Positions 24,221 to 31,914 of a stretch of 64,000 nucleotides of DNA are shown here, piece after piece. Position numbers and translations under genes: made by a program. The stretch is from assembly GCF_036038375.1 (NCBI RefSeq), contig NZ_CP107935.1, positions 2,604,001 to 2,668,000 of the forward strand. The letters are read 5' to 3'. The stretch's first letter is position 1. Every line of letters begins with the position of its first letter. The notes below the pieces were generated by a model. That model made no database searches, was not told the origin of the DNA, and saw only the letters and a list, made by a program, of their open reading frames with translations. Source of the DNA: Streptomyces sp. NBC_00414. GTDB lineage: Bacteria; Actinomycetota; Actinomycetes; Streptomycetales; Streptomycetaceae.

Positions 24221-24997
24221 CTAAATGAGCGCCTTGTGCAGCCCCAGCCACCGTTCGGGATCCACCTCCCCGACGAGCGCGCGGGGGTCGAGGCGAGCGG
24301 CACGGAACGCCGCGTCCACCCGGCGCCGCGGGTGCGCCCGGCGCAGCGAGGCGTGCAGCGACCCGCCGACTCCCGAGAAGCCCAGCTCGACCTGGAGCCG
24401 CCAGACGTCGTACGCGGCCGGGTCGAGCAGTGGGGTGCGGCGCCGCTCGATGCGTACGATCCCGGCGTCGACCCGGGGCACGGGCCGGAACCGGGTTCTG
24501 GCGACCCGCCCGAGGTAGCGCCACTCGAAGCGCGGCCAGCTCAGGACGGTCAGCCGGGTCCAGCTCCCGTAGTCCCCGGCGCGCTTGCGGGCGTATTCGA
24601 GCTGGGTGAGGAGGGTGGCGTCGTCGAGCCCCGGCGCGCGCAGGCACCAGTCGACGACGTCCGCGGTGCGCGAGAACGGCACGTTCCCGGCGACGGAGAA
24701 GGCCGTGCGCGGGGACCGCGCGGCGAGGAAGTCGCCGCCGATGACGCGCACTCGGGGCCGCTCCGAGAAGCGGGCGCGCAGCGGGGGTACGAGTCGCGGG
24801 TCGATCTCGTAGGCGAGGAGTTCCCGGCAGCGGGGTACGAGCGCCTCGGTCAACGCGCCTTTCCCGGCGCCCACTTCGAGCAGCAGCGGCTGCCGGTGGG
24901 GGTGGGGTACGGCGAGCCGGGCGAAGCGGTCGGCGGTGGCGCGGTCGGTCAGGAAGTTCTGCGAGAGCGCGCGCGAAACGCGGGTGGGGCGGGCCAT
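24221..24997 (-). CDS. erm: 23S rRNA (adenine-N6) methyltransferase, Erm/Lrm family
   Basis: The 258-residue enzyme methylates A2058 of 23S rRNA and so gives macrolide resistance. It has the KsgA/Erm start ALSQNFLTD, the AdoMet motif LLEVGAGKGALTEAL, the acidic residue loop LAYEIDPRL, and the catalytic motif IV as GNVPFSRTADVV (N-V-P-F where N-I/L-P-Y/F is usual). ATG 24997 begins MARPTRVSRALSQNFL and has AAGGA about nine bases upstream. An in-frame upstream extension to 25117 would start in the attenuator region and is unlikely. Whether it mono- or dimethylates cannot be told. It probably forms an operon with mgt and is preceded by a leader peptide and a hairpin. Confidence 0.88.
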   Translation of the reverse strand: MARPTRVSRALSQNFLTDRATADRFARLAVPHPHRQPLLLEVGAGKGALTEALVPRCRELLAYEIDPRLVPPLRARFSERPRVRVIGGDFLAARSPRTAFSVAGNVPFSRTADVVDWCLRAPGLDDATLLTQLEYARKRAGDYGSWTRLTVLSWPRFEWRYLGRVARTRFRPVPRVDAGIVRIERRRTPLLDPAAYDVWRLQVELGFSGVGGSLHASLRRAHPRRRVDAAFRAARLDPRALVGEVDPERWLGLHKALI

Positions 24998-25086
24998 GGC
25001 CTGCGGTCCTTGTCTTCCGTGGGGCGGGAACGGGCAGCCGAAGGCCCCGACCGGAAGGAGGGAGGAAAAGGACGCGCGCGAGGAGG

Positions 25087-25108
25087 GCACGCGGGTTGTA
25101 CCGCGTGC
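25087..25108 (-). terminator. Candidate attenuator hairpin in the erm leader
   Basis: GCACGCGG at 25087-25094 pairs perfectly with CCGCGTGC at 25101-25108 around a 6-base loop. On the transcribed strand the stem is followed by a pyrimidine-rich tract, TCCTTTTCCTCCCTCC within about 20 bases. It lies between the leader peptide and the erm start, where an attenuator is expected. Confidence 0.5.
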
Positions 25109-25180
25109 CTGCTTCAAGTCGTGCGTGGGAGGGAGTGCCCGGCGGCGAGTGCCGTCAGCGGACGCCGGCCCCCGGTCCGG

Positions 25181-25264
25181 TCAGGGCGCCGGGGCACGCC
25201 GCATCCGAATGGAATACGTGCAGCCCCGGCCGAGACCGGAAGAGAAAATCGCGTTGATACCCAC
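25181..25264 (-). CDS. Putative erm leader peptide
   Basis: This frame of 27 codons starts at GTG 25264, begins MGINAIFSSG and ends YSIRMRRAPAP before TGA at 25183-25181. The R-M-R-R string (residues 20-23) fits the Arg/Lys-x-Arg/Lys macrolide arrest motif known from the ErmD-type leader class, and the MGI..IF beginning recalls ErmC-type leaders. The GTG begins where transcription should start, seven bases after the proposed -10 hexamer, so it would be a leaderless message, which is frequent in Streptomyces. No Shine-Dalgarno precedes it at normal spacing. Its role in inducing erm by drug-dependent stalling is inferred from position and motif. Confidence 0.6.
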   Translation of the reverse strand: MGINAIFSSGLGRGCTYSIRMRRAPAP

Positions 25265-25309
25265 GTGCGGCACGGTAGGTGGGCTCCACCTCGCCCTACA
25301 ACTGATTTT
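25265..25309 (-). promoter_or_regulatory. WhiB7/WblC-type promoter of the erm-mgt operon
   Basis: Reading the minus strand, an AAAAT box (25309-25305) lies three bases upstream of a -35 TTGTAG (25301-25296). An 18-base spacer follows, then a -10 TACCGT (25277-25272), then seven bases to the GTG of the leader peptide. An AT-rich box three bases before the -35 is the hallmark of WhiB7/WblC-dependent promoters that drive ribosome-antibiotic resistance genes in actinobacteria. Assignment is by motif only. Confidence 0.6.
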
Positions 25310-25340
25310 CGAGCGGGCTTCCGGGGGGTGCGGCGGTGTG

Positions 25341-25466
25341 CCGGGTGCGGGCCGGTGGGGGCTGAGCGCGCAGTTCCCCGCGCCCCTCAAAAGCGGGTCT
25401 GCGCCCCAGCTCTTGCCCTTCAGGGCGCCGGGAACTGCGCGGCCGACCCCACCGGCCCGCACCCGG
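25341..25466. terminator. Family B palindrome, terminator of the sugar transporter operon
   Basis: A 126-base imperfect palindrome: CCGGGTGCGGGCCGGTGGGG at 25341-25360 is perfectly complementary to 25447-25466, and an inner pair starts with the repeated core GCGCAGTTCCCCGCGCCCCT at 25368-25387. It follows the substrate-binding protein gene on the minus strand and separates it from the erm promoter. The rest of 24998-25504 is the erm leader region. Confidence 0.7.
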
Positions 25467-25504
25467 CAGCCCACCCAGCCCCCACCCCCGAGCGGAGCGC
25501 TACG

Positions 25505-26803
25505 TCACCTCTGGTAGCGGGCCAGGACCAGGTTTCCGTCCTTCACCAGGCGGCGCCTCAGCTCGCCGAGCCCGATCGCACCGCTGTAGTACTCCTGGAA
25601 CGCGGGCGTCGCCACCTTGTCCTTCCACTCCGGATACCCCCGCACGGACTGCGCGGGCGCCGACCGCAAGTCCGCGGCGAGCGCGGTCCCCACCGCCCAG
25701 CCGTCCTTCTCGCTCCGCAGCGCCGGATCTCGCAAGGCCTCACTCCCGGTGGGCAGCATCCAGTCCCCCCGCGCGAGTCGCACCATGTTGTCGGGCCGGA
25801 GCAGGAAGTCGATGAAGGCGGCGGCCTCCTTCTTGTGCGGGCTGTCCTCGGCGACGGACAGCGTCTGCGGGCTCACTCCCTGGGTGAGCCCGTCGGCCCC
25901 GGCGGGCGCGGGCAGCACCTGCCAGTCGAACCCCTTCGGTGCCTGCTGCACGATCTGCTGCCGGTAGGAGAACCCGAGCGGCACCATCGCGTACTTGCCG
26001 CCGAAGAAGCCGGGAAGGGTGTCGGAGCCGCCGCTGCCGAGCGTCGAACCCGACGCGCTGCCATCGGTGTTGACCTGGTCGTGGATGGTGCGCGGCACCA
26101 CCTCGTCGCCCTCCTCGAACCGGATCCGCACCTTGCCGTCGGCGCCGCGGTGGAACAGCTGCCCGCCGGTCGACAGCGACAGGTTGAGCGTGGCCGAGAC
26201 AGGCTCCTTGAGCGGCCAGGCCACCCCGTACTTCCCGTCCCCGCCGCTCAGTTCGTCGGTGATCCTCCTGAACTCGTCCCAGCTCCAGGGCTTCTCAGGG
26301 GTGGGGATCCGTACCCCGGACTCCTTGAGCCACTCGGCGTTGGCGATGAGGACCCGGGGCTCCTGGAGGAACGGCACGCCGTAGACCCCGTCCCCGAAGG
26401 TCGTCGTCTCCCAGCTCCGCTCCGGGATGTCGGAGGTGAGCCGCTGCGACAACAGGCCGCTCAGATCCGCGAGATACCCGCCGTACGCGAAGTCCGCGAG
26501 GTCGTCCGAGGCGTCGTGGATGATGTCCGGCGCCTCACCGCCCTCGAAGGACGTGAGCAGCTGGTCGTGGACGCTGTCCCAGGAGCCCTGCACGTACTCG
26601 ACCTCGACGTCCGGATGCGCGGCGTTCCACTCCCGCACCAGCTCCTTGTTGGCGTCCACGGACTCCTTCTGCCAGGCCAGCGACTGGAAGCGGAGGGTGA
26701 TCCGCCCGTCCTCGGAGCCGCTCCCGTCGCCGGAACAGCCGGAGCCGGTGACGATGAGGAGCCCCGCGACCAGCCCGGTGAGCCATCCCGTACGCATCCG
26801 CAT
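25505..26803 (-). CDS. Sugar ABC transporter substrate-binding lipoprotein
   Basis: The 432-residue protein has a short signal with lipobox VTGSGC (lipidated Cys 23). The mature part is an extracellular solute-binding protein of the carbohydrate class (family 1): ITLRFQSLAWQ at the start, EYVQGSWDSVHDQLLTSFEG in lobe one, and KEAAAFIDFLLRPDNM near the C terminus. The ligand is probably an oligosaccharide; no catabolic gene is adjacent to specify it. The ATG at 26803 overlaps the upstream permease stop by one base (TGATG). It is the last gene of a three-gene minus-strand operon and no ATPase gene is present, so a shared MsiK-type ATPase probably energises it. Confidence 0.88.
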   Translation of the reverse strand: MRMRTGWLTGLVAGLLIVTGSGCSGDGSGSEDGRITLRFQSLAWQKESVDANKELVREWNAAHPDVEVEYVQGSWDSVHDQLLTSFEGGEAPDIIHDASDDLADFAYGGYLADLSGLLSQRLTSDIPERSWETTTFGDGVYGVPFLQEPRVLIANAEWLKESGVRIPTPEKPWSWDEFRRITDELSGGDGKYGVAWPLKEPVSATLNLSLSTGGQLFHRGADGKVRIRFEEGDEVVPRTIHDQVNTDGSASGSTLGSGGSDTLPGFFGGKYAMVPLGFSYRQQIVQQAPKGFDWQVLPAPAGADGLTQGVSPQTLSVAEDSPHKKEAAAFIDFLLRPDNMVRLARGDWMLPTGSEALRDPALRSEKDGWAVGTALAADLRSAPAQSVRGYPEWKDKVATPAFQEYYSGAIGLGELRRRLVKDGNLVLARYQR

Positions 26804-27636
26804 CAGCTCTTCACCGCCCCGGCGAGCATGCCGCCCGTGATCCGTTTCTGGATGAGCGCGAAGACGACCAGCGACGGGATCGTCGCCAGGAACGCGGCGG
26901 CGGCGAGGGGGCCGAGGTCCGCCACGCCCTCCGCTCCGAGGAAGTGGGTCAGGACGACGGGCAAGGTCTGTTTCTCCGGGGTCTTGAGCAGCACCAGCGC
27001 GAAGAAGAACTCGTTCCACGCGCTGATGAACGCGAACAGGGCCGTGGCCACGATGCCCGGCGCGAGGAGCGGCGCGGTGATCGAGACCAGCGTGCGCACC
27101 TTGCCCGCGCCGTCCACCGCCGCGGCCTCCTCCATCTCGGCCGGCACCGCCCGTACGTACCCCACGAGCATCCAGAGCGCGAACGGCAGGGCCCACACCA
27201 CGTACACCATGATCAGGCCGGGTACGGAGTCGATCAGGCGCAGGTTCTTCAGGACCAGGAACAGCGGAATGATCACGAGGACGAACGGGAACGCCTGGCT
27301 GACCACCACCCAGCCGGTCGCCGCCTTCGCGAGCCGGGTGCGGTGCCGGGCCATGACGTACGCCATCGGGGTGGCGATCAGTACGGCGATCACCGCCGCG
27401 CCGAGCGCGGCGACCAGGGAGTTGGCCGCGGCCCGCAGCAGGGGCTGTTCGTCGAAGGCCTGCCGGAAGTTGTCGAGGGTCGGGTCCTGGGGCAGCCAGG
27501 TCGGATGCAGACTGGCCAGCTCGCGCGCCGGTTTGAAGGCGGTGGAGATCAGCCACAGGAACGGGAAGGCGAGGAAGACCAGATACGCGAGGAGCGCGGC
27601 GTACTGGCCCGCGCGGGCCCTTCTGCTCGTCCTCAC
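26803..27636 (-). CDS. Sugar ABC transporter permease (MalG type)
   Basis: The 277-residue integral membrane protein has six predicted transmembrane segments, beginning YAALLAYLVFLAFPFLWLIS. The EAA motif for ATPase contact is EMEEAAAVDGAGKVRTLVSI. The order permease-permease-binding protein is usual in actinobacterial carbohydrate importers. The GTG start at 27636 overlaps the preceding permease stop by GTGA, so translation is coupled. Confidence 0.9.
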   Translation of the reverse strand: MRTSRRARAGQYAALLAYLVFLAFPFLWLISTAFKPARELASLHPTWLPQDPTLDNFRQAFDEQPLLRAAANSLVAALGAAVIAVLIATPMAYVMARHRTRLAKAATGWVVVSQAFPFVLVIIPLFLVLKNLRLIDSVPGLIMVYVVWALPFALWMLVGYVRAVPAEMEEAAAVDGAGKVRTLVSITAPLLAPGIVATALFAFISAWNEFFFALVLLKTPEKQTLPVVLTHFLGAEGVADLGPLAAAAFLATIPSLVVFALIQKRITGGMLAGAVKS

Positions 27637-28568
27637 GCGTCCTCGCCTCCCCGCAGCCGGCCGACCAGTTGCACGGCGAGGATCACCGAGATCACCGCGA
27701 CCATCACACATCCCATCGCCGCCGCGTAGCCGAACTGCCCGTAGCGGAAGGCCTCTTCGTAGGCGAACAGCATCGGCAGCCGGGTACGGCCGCCCGGGCC
27801 GCCGCTGGTCAGCACGTAGACCAGGGCGAAGGAGTTGAAGTTCCAGATGAAGTTGAGCGCGGTGATGGCGAGCGCGACCGGCTTCAGGGCGGGCCAGGTG
27901 ACCGTGCGGAACCGCCGCCAGGCGCCGGCGCCGTCCATCGCGGCGGCCTCGTGGAGTTCGCGCGGGGTGTTCTGCAGTCCGGCGAGCAGGGCGACCGTCG
28001 TCTGGGGCATACCGGCCCAGATGCCGACGACGATCACCGCGGGCAGCGCGGTCGCGAGGCCCGACAGCCAGTCCCGCCCGTCGCCGAGACTCAGGTCGCG
28101 GATCGTCTCGTTGAGGATGCCCGCGTCCGGGTTGTAGACCAGCCGCCACATGATGCCGACGACGACCTCGGGCATCGCCCACGGGATGATCGCGAGCGCC
28201 CGCGCCAGCCAGCGCAGCCGCAGTTCCTCGTTGAGCAGCAGGGCCAGTCCCAGTGCGAGCAGGAACTGCGGGACGGTCACCCCCACCGCCCACACCAGGC
28301 CGATCCGGAACGAGTCCCAGAACAGGGTGTCGTGCAGCAGGTCCTGGAAGTTGAGGGTCCCGATCCACTGCGTGGGCTCGGTCCGGCCCGACTGCGCGTC
28401 GGTGAACGCCAGCACGATGCCGTACAGGAGCGGACCGACGCTGAGCACCAGGATCGGGATGAGCGCGGGCAGCACCAGGAACCAGGCGCCGTGGTCGACG
28501 GGGCGGCCCTGCCCGCCGGCCCGCGGCGCGGGCTTCGCTGACCGCTTCCTTGCGGTCGCCAATGTCAC
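27633..28568 (-). CDS. Sugar ABC transporter permease (MalF type)
   Basis: The 311-residue membrane protein has about six transmembrane segments starting at WFLVLPALIPILVLSVGPLL. The EAA motif is ELHEAAAMDGAGAWRRFRTV. It is the first gene of the operon. GTG 28568 was chosen because GAGGAG is placed eight bases upstream; an in-frame ATG at 28604 lies within the direct repeat described next and has a weaker ribosome site. Confidence 0.88.
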   Translation of the reverse strand: MTLATARKRSAKPAPRAGGQGRPVDHGAWFLVLPALIPILVLSVGPLLYGIVLAFTDAQSGRTEPTQWIGTLNFQDLLHDTLFWDSFRIGLVWAVGVTVPQFLLALGLALLLNEELRLRWLARALAIIPWAMPEVVVGIMWRLVYNPDAGILNETIRDLSLGDGRDWLSGLATALPAVIVVGIWAGMPQTTVALLAGLQNTPRELHEAAAMDGAGAWRRFRTVTWPALKPVALAITALNFIWNFNSFALVYVLTSGGPGGRTRLPMLFAYEEAFRYGQFGYAAAMGCVMVAVISVILAVQLVGRLRGGEDA

Positions 28569-28584
28569 GGAATCGGCTCCTCTG

Positions 28585-28604
28585 AGCGGTTCATAGCGGT
28601 TCAT
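28585..28604. promoter_or_regulatory. Tandem 10-base repeat upstream of the sugar transporter operon
   Basis: AGCGGTTCAT occurs twice in direct succession (28585-28594 and 28595-28604), 17 bases before the first GTG. A spacing of exactly one helical turn suggests a regulator site or a slippage product near the ribosome site. Confidence 0.45.
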
Positions 28605-28827
28605 ATCGATCTGGCCGTCCCGGTGGCCCCCGTCATCGTGCTGACCCGCTGACATCGCGTCAAGACAGCGCGCACGCCGCGATGGCGGCCCCCGCGGGCT
28701 CTCACCAGTGCGAATGTGACGCTGGGCGACGTATGGAGTGATCTCGGCGTCCGGCGCGCGAGGCAGAATGGCGTCCGACGGCAAACGAGAGAACAGCGGG
28801 AGCCCAGGGCTTCACGGAAGGCGAGTG

Positions 28828-29688
28828 ATGGACGAGGCACAGGCGCGGGACGTACTCGCCGGGGCGGAGGTCGTCGGGGACGGCCGGGACGCGGTGCTGC
28901 TCGCGCTGGGCGAGAACGCCGTCTTCGCCGTCGGTGACCTGGTCGTCAAGGTGGGCCGCGACACCGAACTCCTCGACCGGGCGCGGCGGGAACTGGCCGT
29001 CGCGCTCTGGCTCGCCGAGGCGGGTGTCCCGGCGGTGCGGCCCGCCGAGCCCGAGGCACGGTTCGTCGCCGGTCACCCGGTGACGCTGTGGCACCGGCTG
29101 TCCGACCCCGTCCGCCCGGCCGAACCGCGTGATCTCGCCGAGCTGCTGCGGGTGGTGCACGCCCTGCCCTCCCCCGCCTTCGAACTGCCGCGCCGTGAGC
29201 TGCTCGGCGGGGTGGAGCGGTGGCTGCGGCTCGCGGGGGACGTGATCGACCCGGCGGACGCGGCGTTCCTGCGGGACCGGCGGGACGGTTTCGCCACGGC
29301 CGCCGCCGCGCTCACGCCCGCGCTGGAGCCGGGGCCGATCCACGGGGACGCGCTGCCCCGCAACGTGCATGTCGGTCCCGACGGGCCCGTCCTGGTCGAC
29401 CTGGAGACGTTCTCCGCCGACCTGCGGGAGCACGACCTGGTCGTGATGGCCCTGTCCCGCGACCGGTACGGGATGTCTGCCGAGGCGTACGACACGTTCA
29501 CGGGGGCGTACGGGTGGGATGTGCGGGAGTGGAAGGGGTGCGGGGTGTTGCGCGGGGCGCGGGAGACTGCCAGCTGTGCGTGGGTCGCGCAGCATGCGCC
29601 CAGTAATCCTCGGGCGCTCGCCGAGTTCCAGCGGCGGGTCGCGTCCTTGCGGGACGGGGACGAGACGGTGCGGTGGTATCCGTTCTGA
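28828..29688 (+). CDS. Phosphotransferase of the aminoglycoside phosphotransferase fold
   Basis: The 286-residue protein has the APH/choline-kinase fold: an N-terminal ATP lobe with AVGDLVVKVGRD holding the Lys, the catalytic loop IHGDALPRNVHV with intact His-Gly-Asp and Asn, and VLVDLET for the metal-binding Asp. The C-terminal helices (WKGCGVLRGARETASCAWVA) are typical of uncharacterised Streptomyces kinases of this type. The substrate could be a small-molecule antibiotic or a metabolite; there is no evidence for a specific drug. ATG 28828 was chosen (with GTG three bases earlier as an alternative). It is divergent from the sugar transporter. Confidence 0.8.
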   Translation: MDEAQARDVLAGAEVVGDGRDAVLLALGENAVFAVGDLVVKVGRDTELLDRARRELAVALWLAEAGVPAVRPAEPEARFVAGHPVTLWHRLSDPVRPAEPRDLAELLRVVHALPSPAFELPRRELLGGVERWLRLAGDVIDPADAAFLRDRRDGFATAAAALTPALEPGPIHGDALPRNVHVGPDGPVLVDLETFSADLREHDLVVMALSRDRYGMSAEAYDTFTGAYGWDVREWKGCGVLRGARETASCAWVAQHAPSNPRALAEFQRRVASLRDGDETVRWYPF

Positions 29689-29743
29689 CGGCTCCGTAGC
29701 CAGGACGGGTCGCTGCCTGCGGGTGCGTTGTGTGTGGCTGGTC

Positions 29744-29852
29744 GCGCCGTTCCCCGCGCCCCTAGGAGCGGTTGTTCGTCGTCTGCGGGTACGCCGGGGC
29801 TGAACGCGCAGTTCCCCGCGCCCCTCAAAAGCGGGGCTGCGCCCCGGCTTTT
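29744..29852. terminator. Family B repeat pair with terminator hairpin
   Basis: Two copies of the family B core (29744-29763 and 29806-29825) are followed by the hairpin AAAAGCGGGGC-TGC-GCCCC-G-GCTTTT at 29827-29852, which ends in a T run. It lies between the convergent phosphotransferase and LysR genes and should stop both transcripts. Confidence 0.7.
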
Positions 29853-29882
29853 GCCCCCTGAGGGGGGCGCCGTGGGGTCTCC

Positions 29883-30785
29883 TCATCCGGCGGCGCGGAT
29901 CGTGTCGGCCGCCCGGTGCAACTCGGCGAGCACCGTGCGGACTGCCTTTCGTGCTGTGCGTTCGGGGCGGTGGAGGGCGTCGATCTGGCGGCGGGCCCGG
30001 ATGCCGCTGAGCGGTTTGAGGACCAGCGCGGGGTGCGGGCGCATCGTCCAGCGGGGCATCAGGGCGAGGCCCCCGCCGGCGGCGACGGCCTCGGCGACCA
30101 CCGCGAACTCGTTGATGCGGTGGACCAGCCGCAGCCGACGGCCCGCGGCCGTGGCGATGGCGTCGATGGTGGCCACCACCGGGAACCCGTCGTGCGCGGT
30201 GATCCAGGGCTGGTCGGCCACGTCGAGCGGGGTGAGCCGCCGTTTGACGGCCAGCGGATGGTCGGCGGGCATGGCCACGTCGAGCGGTTCGCGCAACAGC
30301 GTCGTGGCGGTGACCGTCCTCGGCCATCCCGGGGTGTGTTCGAGACGGTGGGCGAGCACGAGGTCGTACTCCCGGGTCAGCGGCGGGAAGTCGTCCTGTG
30401 TCACGTCCGCGTCGGCGAGGGACAGGCGAGGGCTGCCGGGTGCGGCCAGTGCCCGAAGCAGCAGGGGGAAGAACGCCGAACCCCCGCTGTGGAAGGCCGC
30501 CACCGACACCTCGCCGTCCGGCCGGTCGACGAACTCCTCCACGGTGTGCCGGGCCCGCTCCAGCGCCGTCTCCACCTCGATCGCCGCACCTGCCAGGGCC
30601 TGCCCGGCGTCCGTGAGGACCAGCCGCCGCCCCTGACGCTCGGTGAGCGGTACGGGGATCGCGCGCTGCAGCAGCCTCAGTTGCTGGGAGATCGCCGAGG
30701 GGGTGACCAGCAGCGCGTCGGCGACCGCCGTGACACTGCCCAGTTCGCCCAGCTCACGCAGGATCCTCAGCTGCCGTTCGTCCAT
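29883..30785 (-). CDS. LysR family transcriptional regulator
   Basis: The 300-residue protein opens with the LysR winged helix-turn-helix (LRILRELGELGSVTAVADAL, then VTPSAISQQLRLLQ, residues about 5-45) and continues with the two-lobed effector domain. It is divergent from an EamA exporter, a common regulator-target pair, and a dyad of LysR type lies between them. The effector is unknown. Confidence 0.9.
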   Translation of the reverse strand: MDERQLRILRELGELGSVTAVADALLVTPSAISQQLRLLQRAIPVPLTERQGRRLVLTDAGQALAGAAIEVETALERARHTVEEFVDRPDGEVSVAAFHSGGSAFFPLLLRALAAPGSPRLSLADADVTQDDFPPLTREYDLVLAHRLEHTPGWPRTVTATTLLREPLDVAMPADHPLAVKRRLTPLDVADQPWITAHDGFPVVATIDAIATAAGRRLRLVHRINEFAVVAEAVAAGGGLALMPRWTMRPHPALVLKPLSGIRARRQIDALHRPERTARKAVRTVLAELHRAADTIRAAG

Positions 30786-30838
30786 GCCCTCGGCCCTCCT
30801 CCCGGCCCTCTGTCAGCCTTCCTTCCGATGTAGTGATG

Positions 30839-30855
30839 CTAAAGGATCGTTTTAG
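30839..30855. promoter_or_regulatory. Candidate LysR operator between the LysR and EamA genes
   Basis: CTAAA-N7-TTTAG (30839-30855) is a perfect interrupted dyad in the 115-base divergent intergenic region and contains the T-N11-A arrangement expected of LysR boxes. It is AT-rich for this genome. Confidence 0.55.
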
Positions 30856-30900
30856 AAGTTGGCTCTTTGCTTCAGGGTCGTGAGAGGGCAGGGTGAGCGC

Positions 30901-31896
30901 GTGCCTGATGCCCGCCGTACCGATGCGGTACTCCTCCTCGTCGCCCTCGTCTGGGGTTCCAGCTATCTCTCCGCCCAGACGGCGACCGCCGTGCTGCCCG
31001 TCCTGGTGGTGCTGTTCGCGCGGTACGCCCTGTCCGCCGTCGCCTGTCTCGGCCTGGTCGCGGCCGACCGCAGGTCCGGCCCGTGGACCCGCGACGAGAT
31101 CCGGATCGGTGTGCCCCTGGGCGTCACCCAGGCGGCCATCCTCGTCGTGGAGACGTACGGCGTCGCGCACACCAGCGCCGCCAACGCGGGACTCATCATC
31201 AGTCTGACCATCGTGATCACCCCGCTGCTGGACCGCTCCGGCCGCGGCGGCGGCCTGCCTCCCGCCTTCTACGCCGCCGCCGGTGTCTGTCTGCTGGCCG
31301 TCGGCCTCCTGATGTCGGGCAACGGTTTTCACGCGCCCCGTCTCGGCGACCTGCTGATGCTCGGCGCCGCGGTGATACGCGCCGGGCATGTCGCGCTCGT
31401 CGGCCGGCTCACCGTGGGCCGCGCGATCCGGCCGCTGCGGCTGACCACCGTGCAGACCCTCGTCGGGACGGGGCTGTTCCTGATCCCCGCGTCCGGCGAT
31501 CTGCCCACCCTCGTCGACGTCGGCGCGGCGGGCTGGGCCCAGCTGCTCTATCTGGCCCTGTTCTGCAGCGTGTTCGCCTTCCTCGCGCAGACCTGGGCCG
31601 TCCAGCGCACCTCGGCCAGCCGCGCCAGCCTCCTGCTGGGCACCGAGCCGATCTGGGCCGCGGCCGTGGGAATCGCCTTGGCCGGCGACCACTTCACCCT
31701 GCTCACAGGCCTGGGCGCGACCCTGCTCGTCACCGGCACCTATTGGGGCCAGGCAATAGAACGCGCCCACCGAGCACGGACGGCCAAGGCCGCGCGCAGC
31801 GCGCCGTCAGGGGATCGGGGCCGTGACATCAGCGGCTCGGCCGCGCGGGCGCGACCAGCCCCCACCGACCCGCAGCTCACCTCAGACGTCACCTGA
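30901..31896 (+). CDS. EamA/DMT family transporter
   Basis: The 331-residue protein has ten hydrophobic segments arranged as two EamA repeats, the first starting AVLLLVALVWGSSYLSAQTA and the second starting near GDLLMLGAAVIRAGHVALVG. These drug/metabolite transporters export amino acids or metabolites. A hydrophilic tail of about 45 residues follows the last helix. GTG 30901 is taken as the start; GTG 30880 is also in frame. It is probably controlled by the divergent LysR protein. Confidence 0.87.
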   Translation: MPDARRTDAVLLLVALVWGSSYLSAQTATAVLPVLVVLFARYALSAVACLGLVAADRRSGPWTRDEIRIGVPLGVTQAAILVVETYGVAHTSAANAGLIISLTIVITPLLDRSGRGGGLPPAFYAAAGVCLLAVGLLMSGNGFHAPRLGDLLMLGAAVIRAGHVALVGRLTVGRAIRPLRLTTVQTLVGTGLFLIPASGDLPTLVDVGAAGWAQLLYLALFCSVFAFLAQTWAVQRTSASRASLLLGTEPIWAAAVGIALAGDHFTLLTGLGATLLVTGTYWGQAIERAHRARTAKAARSAPSGDRGRDISGSAARARPAPTDPQLTSDVT

Positions 31897-31914
31897 TGCC
31901 GGAGGCATCCGCCC

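Noticed and set aside
24998..25117. An N-terminal extension of the erm product to 25117
   Set aside because: The extra 40 residues cover the attenuator region, are unlike Erm proteins, and the ATG at 24997 fits the family start and a ribosome site.
24236..27838. A 1,200-codon plus-strand frame opposite erm, the leader region and the sugar importer
   Set aside because: It runs antisense across several good genes and intergenic palindromes and has shadow-like composition.
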